A stretch of 64,000 bases of DNA from positions 1-64,000 of the forward strand of contig QORU01000002.1 in the NCBI GenBank assembly GCA_003574785.1, in the 5' to 3' direction. Made by a program: the position numbers and the translations under genes. A model generated the notes under the pieces. That model made no database searches, was not told where the DNA came from, and was given only the letters and a program-made list of their open reading frames with translations. The stretch comes from Taklimakanibacter deserti. GTDB taxonomy: Bacteria; Pseudomonadota; Alphaproteobacteria; Rhizobiales; Aestuariivirgaceae. Positions 59,927 through 64,000 of the stretch are shown here, one piece after another. How positions within the stretch are numbered: the first letter of the stretch is position 1; each line of letters begins with the position of its first letter.

Positions 59927-60904
59927 CTACTGGGTTGCCTTGATGCGCTCGACCATGTCCTTGAGCTTCTGGTCGGTGACATATTTCTCATAGACGGGCG
60001 CCATCGCATCGATGAAAGGCTGCTTGTCGGGCGTCGTGACCTTGGAACCCGCCGTCTCCACCTTGGCGCGCGATTCCTTGACCTTAGCCGCCCACAATTC
60101 GCGCTGCTTGGCGACGCTCTCCATCGCCGCCTGCTTGAAGATCGCCTGGTCTTCAGGGCTGAGCTTGTCCCAGCTCGACTTCGCCATGACGAAGACTTCC
60201 GGCACCATCATGTGCTCGTCGAGCGAGTAGAATTTCGCGACCTCGGCGTGCTTGGCGGTGTCGTAGCTCGGGAAATTGTTCTCCGCCCCGTCGATGACGC
60301 CGGTCTCGATCGCTGAATAGACTTCGCCATAGGGCATCGGCGTCGCATTGGCGCCGAGCGCCTTCACCGTGTCGACGAAGATGTCCGACTGGATGACGCG
60401 AAACTTGAGGCCGGCCATGTCGTCCTTAGAGGTGATCGGCTTCTTGGAATTGTAGAAGGAGCGCGCGCCACTGTCATAGAAAGCGAGCGCCACGAGGCCC
60501 GCCGGCTCGAAGGCGGCCTTGATCTCATCACCGATCGCGCCGTCCATCACCTTGTGCATGTGGTCCTCGGAGCGGAAGAGATAAGGCAGCGACGGCACCT
60601 TGGTCTCGGCGATAATGCCGTTGAACGGCGCCATCGATATGCGATTGAGGTCGATGACGCCGGTGCGCACCTGCTCGATCGTGTCCTTCTCCTCACCGAG
60701 CTGGGCCGAGTGATAGACTTCGACGCTGTAGCGCCCGTTGGTGCGCTCCTTCACCAATTGGCCGAAATATTTGACGGCCTCGACGGTCGGATAGCCGTCC
60801 GGATGGGTGTCCGACGACTTGAGCACGGTCTCCGCCCCGGCAGCGCCAATCCATAAGCTCGTGATGATGGTGGCGGTGCCCGCCAGTCTCGCAATGAACG
60901 TCAT
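59927..60904 (-). CDS. TRAP transporter substrate-binding protein (DctP)
   Basis: A 325-residue periplasmic binding protein with a signal peptide ([21 protein letters not shown]). Typical features: [57 protein letters not shown], the carboxylate Arg in LKFRVIQSD and [17 protein letters not shown]. Position suggests glucuronate or galacturonate as ligand. GGAGGA precedes ATG 60904. Confidence 0.94.
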   Translation of the reverse strand: MTFIARLAGTATIITSLWIGAAGAETVLKSSDTHPDGYPTVEAVKYFGQLVKERTNGRYSVEVYHSAQLGEEKDTIEQVRTGVIDLNRISMAPFNGIIAETKVPSLPYLFRSEDHMHKVMDGAIGDEIKAAFEPAGLVALAFYDSGARSFYNSKKPITSKDDMAGLKFRVIQSDIFVDTVKALGANATPMPYGEVYSAIETGVIDGAENNFPSYDTAKHAEVAKFYSLDEHMMVPEVFVMAKSSWDKLSPEDQAIFKQAAMESVAKQRELWAAKVKESRAKVETAGSKVTTPDKQPFIDAMAPVYEKYVTDQKLKDMVERIKATQ

Positions 60905-60942
60905 TTGGTTCCTCCCGTTGCAATCCGGCGCGTTCGCGCCCT

Positions 60943-62352
60943 TCACAGCCGATACGCTCTCTTGGCGAGCGTGTAGGCCAATTCCTGCGCAAGCTCATGC
61001 GCCTCGTCCTCGCGCAAGCGATGCTCGGAAACGAGGCGCGCCAAGAATGCGCAATCGACCCGGCGCGCCACATCGTGACGGGCCGGAATGGATGGAAAGG
61101 CACGCGTGTCGTCATTAAAGCCGACGGTGTTGTAGAAGCCCGCGGTCTCGGTGGTCATCTCGCGGAAACGGCGCATGCCTTCCGGGCTGTCATGGAACCA
61201 CCAGGCGGGGCCGAGCTTCAGCGCCGGATAGACTCCGGCCAAAGGCGCCAATTCGCGGGCATAGCTGTCTTCGTCGAGCGTGAAGAGGATGACGGTCAGG
61301 TCGCGCTCGAGGCCGACGCAATCGAGCAGTGGCTTGAGGGCCGCGACATAATCGGTGCGGGTCGGTATGTCGAAGCCCTTGTCGCGGCCGAATTTCCGCA
61401 ACATCGCCGGCGAATGGTTGCGCCAGGAGCCGGGATGGATCTGCATTACGAGACCATCGTCGCGGCTCATCTTGGCCATCTCGGTTAGCATCTGGGCGCG
61501 GAACAGTCGCCGCTCGCCTTCATCCGCGCTGCCGCGGCGGATGCGGTCGAAGAGTTTCGCCGCTTCGGCATCGGCGAGGTTGGCGGTGTCGGCGGTCGGA
61601 TGGCCGTGATCGGTGGAGGTCGCGCCATGATCCTTGAAGAAAGCCCGGCGCTTGCGATGCGCGTCGAGATAGCCGCGCCAGCTTCCCGTGTCGCAGCCGC
61701 TGACCTCGCCGAAGCGATCGAGGTTTCGGACGAAGTCCTCGAAATCGGGATCGACGACGGCATCGGGGCGATAGGCGGTGACGACACGTCCCGGCCAGCC
61801 GCTCTCCTTGATCATCCGGTGCCAGCGGAGATCATCGAGCGGGCCTTCGGTGGTGGCGATGACCTCGATCCGGAAGCGCTCATAGAGAGCACGCGGGCGG
61901 TAAGCCTCCGTCCGCAGGCGCTCGGCGATCGTGTCATAGTGCCGGTCGGCCGTCTTGGCCGACAAAGGCTCGTCGATGCCGAACAGATCGGAGAGCACAT
62001 GGTCGAACCACAGCCGCGTCGGCGTCCCGCGGAACAGGCGATAATGCTCGGCGAAGCGCCGCCAGATGGCACGTCCATCGGTTTCGACGGGCGTTGCGTC
62101 ACGCGCCGGCACGCCGAGCTCCTCCAGCCGGACACCGTGGCTGAAGAGCATGCGGAAAATATAGTGGTCGGGAACGATCAGGAGCTGCGCCGGATCGGGG
62201 AAAGGCTCGTTCAATGCATACCAGCGCGGGTCGGTGTGGCCATGCGGGCTGACGATCGGAAGATGCGCAACACCGGCATGGAGACGGCGGGCCAGCTCAC
62301 GCTGAAACGGCTCAGCTGAAAAAAGCAGATCGCGATGGGTGAGCCCGGACAT
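60943..62352 (-). CDS. uxaC: Uronate (glucuronate) isomerase
   Basis: A 469-residue UxaC, normal length (about 470). Family landmarks: [16 protein letters not shown] near residue 33 (metal His), [48 protein letters not shown], and the end [20 protein letters not shown] [24 protein letters not shown]. Converts glucuronate to fructuronate or galacturonate to tagaturonate. First gene of the operon. Divergent from uxuB. Confidence 0.96.
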   Translation of the reverse strand: MSGLTHRDLLFSAEPFQRELARRLHAGVAHLPIVSPHGHTDPRWYALNEPFPDPAQLLIVPDHYIFRMLFSHGVRLEELGVPARDATPVETDGRAIWRRFAEHYRLFRGTPTRLWFDHVLSDLFGIDEPLSAKTADRHYDTIAERLRTEAYRPRALYERFRIEVIATTEGPLDDLRWHRMIKESGWPGRVVTAYRPDAVVDPDFEDFVRNLDRFGEVSGCDTGSWRGYLDAHRKRRAFFKDHGATSTDHGHPTADTANLADAEAAKLFDRIRRGSADEGERRLFRAQMLTEMAKMSRDDGLVMQIHPGSWRNHSPAMLRKFGRDKGFDIPTRTDYVAALKPLLDCVGLERDLTVILFTLDEDSYARELAPLAGVYPALKLGPAWWFHDSPEGMRRFREMTTETAGFYNTVGFNDDTRAFPSIPARHDVARRVDCAFLARLVSEHRLREDEAHELAQELAYTLAKRAYRL

Positions 62353-62476
62353 TTCCCTCCTTCTACTTTTTGTGGAAGGCTATGTGCGGACTTAGATCAT
62401 GTCAACATATAACTTATCTCTACTTGTATAATGACTTTGACTATGATCCAGTGCGTGGCCATAAGCATGGGGAAGC
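62353..62476. promoter_or_regulatory. Divergent uxaC-uxuB control region
   Basis: 124 bp with a strikingly AT-rich core at about 62398-62443 (CATGTCAACATATAACTTAT, then CTACTTGTATAATGACTTTG). ACTTGTATAATG could be a -10 or operator. A GntR/FCD repressor encoded in the operon would plausibly bind here; no perfect palindrome was seen. Confidence 0.5.
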
Positions 62477-63952
62477 ATGCATCACCGTCTTTGCCAAAAA
62501 CTGCTGGACAGGCTTCCGGGGTCCGTAACCGTCCCGTCCTATGGGCGCGGCGCCATCCGTACCGGCATTGTCCATCTGGGCGTTGGCGCCTTTCATCGTG
62601 CGCATCAGGCCGTCTATGTCGATGACTGCCTGAATGCAGGCGCAAAAGACTGGGGCATCATCGGCGCCTCGCTGCGCCGGACCGACACTCGTGATGCGCT
62701 CGAGGGCCAGGACGGCCTCTACACGCTCGCCACGCGCAGCAGCGATGGCGAGAAGCTCAGGGTGATCGGCTCGCTTTCCTCCGTGCTGGTGGCGCCCGAG
62801 AATCCCGCGGTGCTGATCGATGCCCTGAGCGATCCCGCGATCCGCATCGTGACGCTGACCGTCACCGAGAAAGCCTATTTGCGGGCTGCCGACGGCAGGC
62901 TCAACGCGGACGATCCCGACATCGTTCATGACCTCGCTCATCCCGAGCGTCCGAAGACCGTGCATGGATTTCTCACCCAAGCGCTCGAGCGACGGCAGGC
63001 GCAGGGCATCGCCCCCTTCACCATCCTGTGCTGCGACAACCTGCCGGCCAATGGCACGACGCTGCGCCAGGTGATGCTCGATTTCGCCCATTTGCGCGGG
63101 CGCCGCTGGGTCGATCATGTGGCGCTCAACGTCGCTTTCCCGTCGAGCATGGTCGATCGCATCGTGCCCGCGACCACGCCGGGAGATCGTGCGCGCATCA
63201 GCGCCACGCTCGGCGTCGATGACGCCTGGCCAGTGGTGACCGAGCCTTTCTCGCAATGGGTGGTGGAAGAGCGGTTCCCGACGGGGCGTCCGGATTGGGA
63301 AAACTTCGGCGTCACCATGGTCAAGGATGTGACACCCTTCGAGGAGATGAAGCTCAGGCTTCTCAATGGGGCGCATTCCGCCCTCGCCTATCTCGGCCTG
63401 CTATCGGGTCATGCGACGGTCGATGAAGCTTTCGCGGCGCCACCGTTGCGCCATTTCATCGACCTTCTGTGGGCGGAAGCCGCGACGACCTTGCCGGCCG
63501 CAGTCAGTGGCCAGACGGGTCCCTATACTCAGGAGCTGGCGCAGCGCTTCGCCAACAAGGCGCTCGCCCATCAGCTCAGGCAAATCGCGACCGACGGCAG
63601 CCAGAAGCTGCCGCAGCGGATCATCAGCACAAGCCTGGCGCGGCTCGAGGCCGGGCACGGCGCCGATCACCTCGCTTTGGTGCCGGCGGCCTGGATCGCC
63701 GCCTGCGAAGCCCGCGGCGCAGCGCTTCCCGTCGGGCATTTTACCGATCCATTGGACGCCGGGATGACCGCGCTCCTGACACGCAGAACATCGCCCGAGC
63801 AGGCGGTGAGCGATGTCTTCGACCTCGTGGGCTTCGCCCGTGGCCACGATCTCCGCCATACGCTGCTGCGGCTGGTCACAATGCATTTGACGAGACTGCG
63901 CGAGCGTGGCGTTGTCTCGGCCCTCGCTCATCTCGACGGAGCTTCCTCATGA
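62477..63952 (+). CDS. uxuB: Fructuronate reductase (mannitol dehydrogenase family)
   Basis: A 491-residue polyol/uronate dehydrogenase. It has GIVHLGVGAFHRAHQAVYVDDCL (dinucleotide site), CCDNLPANGTTLRQVMLDFA, VALNVAFPSSMVDRIVP, FEEMKLRLLNGAHSALAYLG and the catalytic Lys in EMKLR. It interconverts fructuronate and mannonate using NAD(P). GGGGAAG precedes ATG 62477. Its TGA overlaps the ATG of uxuA. Confidence 0.93.
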   Translation: MHHRLCQKLLDRLPGSVTVPSYGRGAIRTGIVHLGVGAFHRAHQAVYVDDCLNAGAKDWGIIGASLRRTDTRDALEGQDGLYTLATRSSDGEKLRVIGSLSSVLVAPENPAVLIDALSDPAIRIVTLTVTEKAYLRAADGRLNADDPDIVHDLAHPERPKTVHGFLTQALERRQAQGIAPFTILCCDNLPANGTTLRQVMLDFAHLRGRRWVDHVALNVAFPSSMVDRIVPATTPGDRARISATLGVDDAWPVVTEPFSQWVVEERFPTGRPDWENFGVTMVKDVTPFEEMKLRLLNGAHSALAYLGLLSGHATVDEAFAAPPLRHFIDLLWAEAATTLPAAVSGQTGPYTQELAQRFANKALAHQLRQIATDGSQKLPQRIISTSLARLEAGHGADHLALVPAAWIAACEARGAALPVGHFTDPLDAGMTALLTRRTSPEQAVSDVFDLVGFARGHDLRHTLLRLVTMHLTRLRERGVVSALAHLDGASS

Positions 63953-64000
63953 AACAGACCTGGCGCTGGTTCGGCCCCGACGATCCGGTGACGCTCGCCC
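63949..64000 (+). CDS. uxuA: Mannonate dehydratase, 3' partial
   Basis: Seventeen codons at the window edge read MKQTWRWFGPDDPVTLA, the N-terminus of mannonate dehydratase UxuA. ATGA overlap with uxuB indicates coupling. The enzyme dehydrates mannonate to KDG. The rest lies outside the window. Confidence 0.85.
   Translation, partial: MKQTWRWFGPDDPVTLA

Overview
The window looks like chromosomal DNA of a GC-rich alphaproteobacterium, most likely of the order Hyphomicrobiales (Rhizobiales). The evidence is the set of families typical of that group: DUF992, DUF995, a two-domain cold-shock protein next to a DUF192 protein, an NDUFS4-type complex I accessory subunit, small MgtC and PRC-barrel proteins, EcfG-like GGAAC promoter motifs, and the tripartite tricarboxylate and TRAP transporters. 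Genus cannot be fixed from sequence reading alone. No plasmid, complete prophage, CRISPR array or rRNA operon was seen.

Layout. 1-7257 is the 3' part of a giant secreted adhesin-like gene made of VCBS repeats followed by calcium-binding RTX modules; its start lies upstream of the window. 7205-22133 is a mixed region: a TIGR03032-type protein, a CHASE2-adenylate cyclase, small secreted proteins, a decayed outer-membrane barrel gene, a frameshifted SnoaL-like gene, a candidate small RNA with promoter and terminator, a PQQ-type glucose/sorbosone dehydrogenase-like protein, a channel-like protein and a group of PRC-barrel/DUF2171 stress-type genes. 22133-41567 is mostly housekeeping: tRNA-Ser, gatB, metC, creA, SIR2, glyoxalase, recJ with an orphan HicB, and tRNAs Arg, Pro and Glu, with many extragenic palindromes, especially around a small GIY-YIG nuclease gene at 33.4-35.2 kb.

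42.1-44.8 kb is an AT-richer accessory pocket: a run of very small translationally coupled ORFs, a trypsin-like protease gene split in a T7 tract, a degenerate duplicated non-coding segment with hairpins, and a small basic protein. 44.9-54.9 kb holds an esterase, argC, a Pcm-erythromycin-esterase fusion, a complete TctCBA transporter, a LysR regulator and an MFS transporter.

55.25-64.0 kb is a hexuronate catabolic locus. One tight minus-strand operon (uxaC, dctP, dctQ, dctM, a GntR/FCD regulator, kduI, kduD, kdgF-like cupin) faces a divergent uxuB-uxuA operon. Together these would import a uronate by the TRAP transporter, isomerise glucuronate/galacturonate (UxaC), reduce and dehydrate fructuronate to KDG (UxuB, UxuA), and process unsaturated uronates from polysaccharide lyase products through KdgF, KduI and KduD. 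uxuA runs off the right edge.
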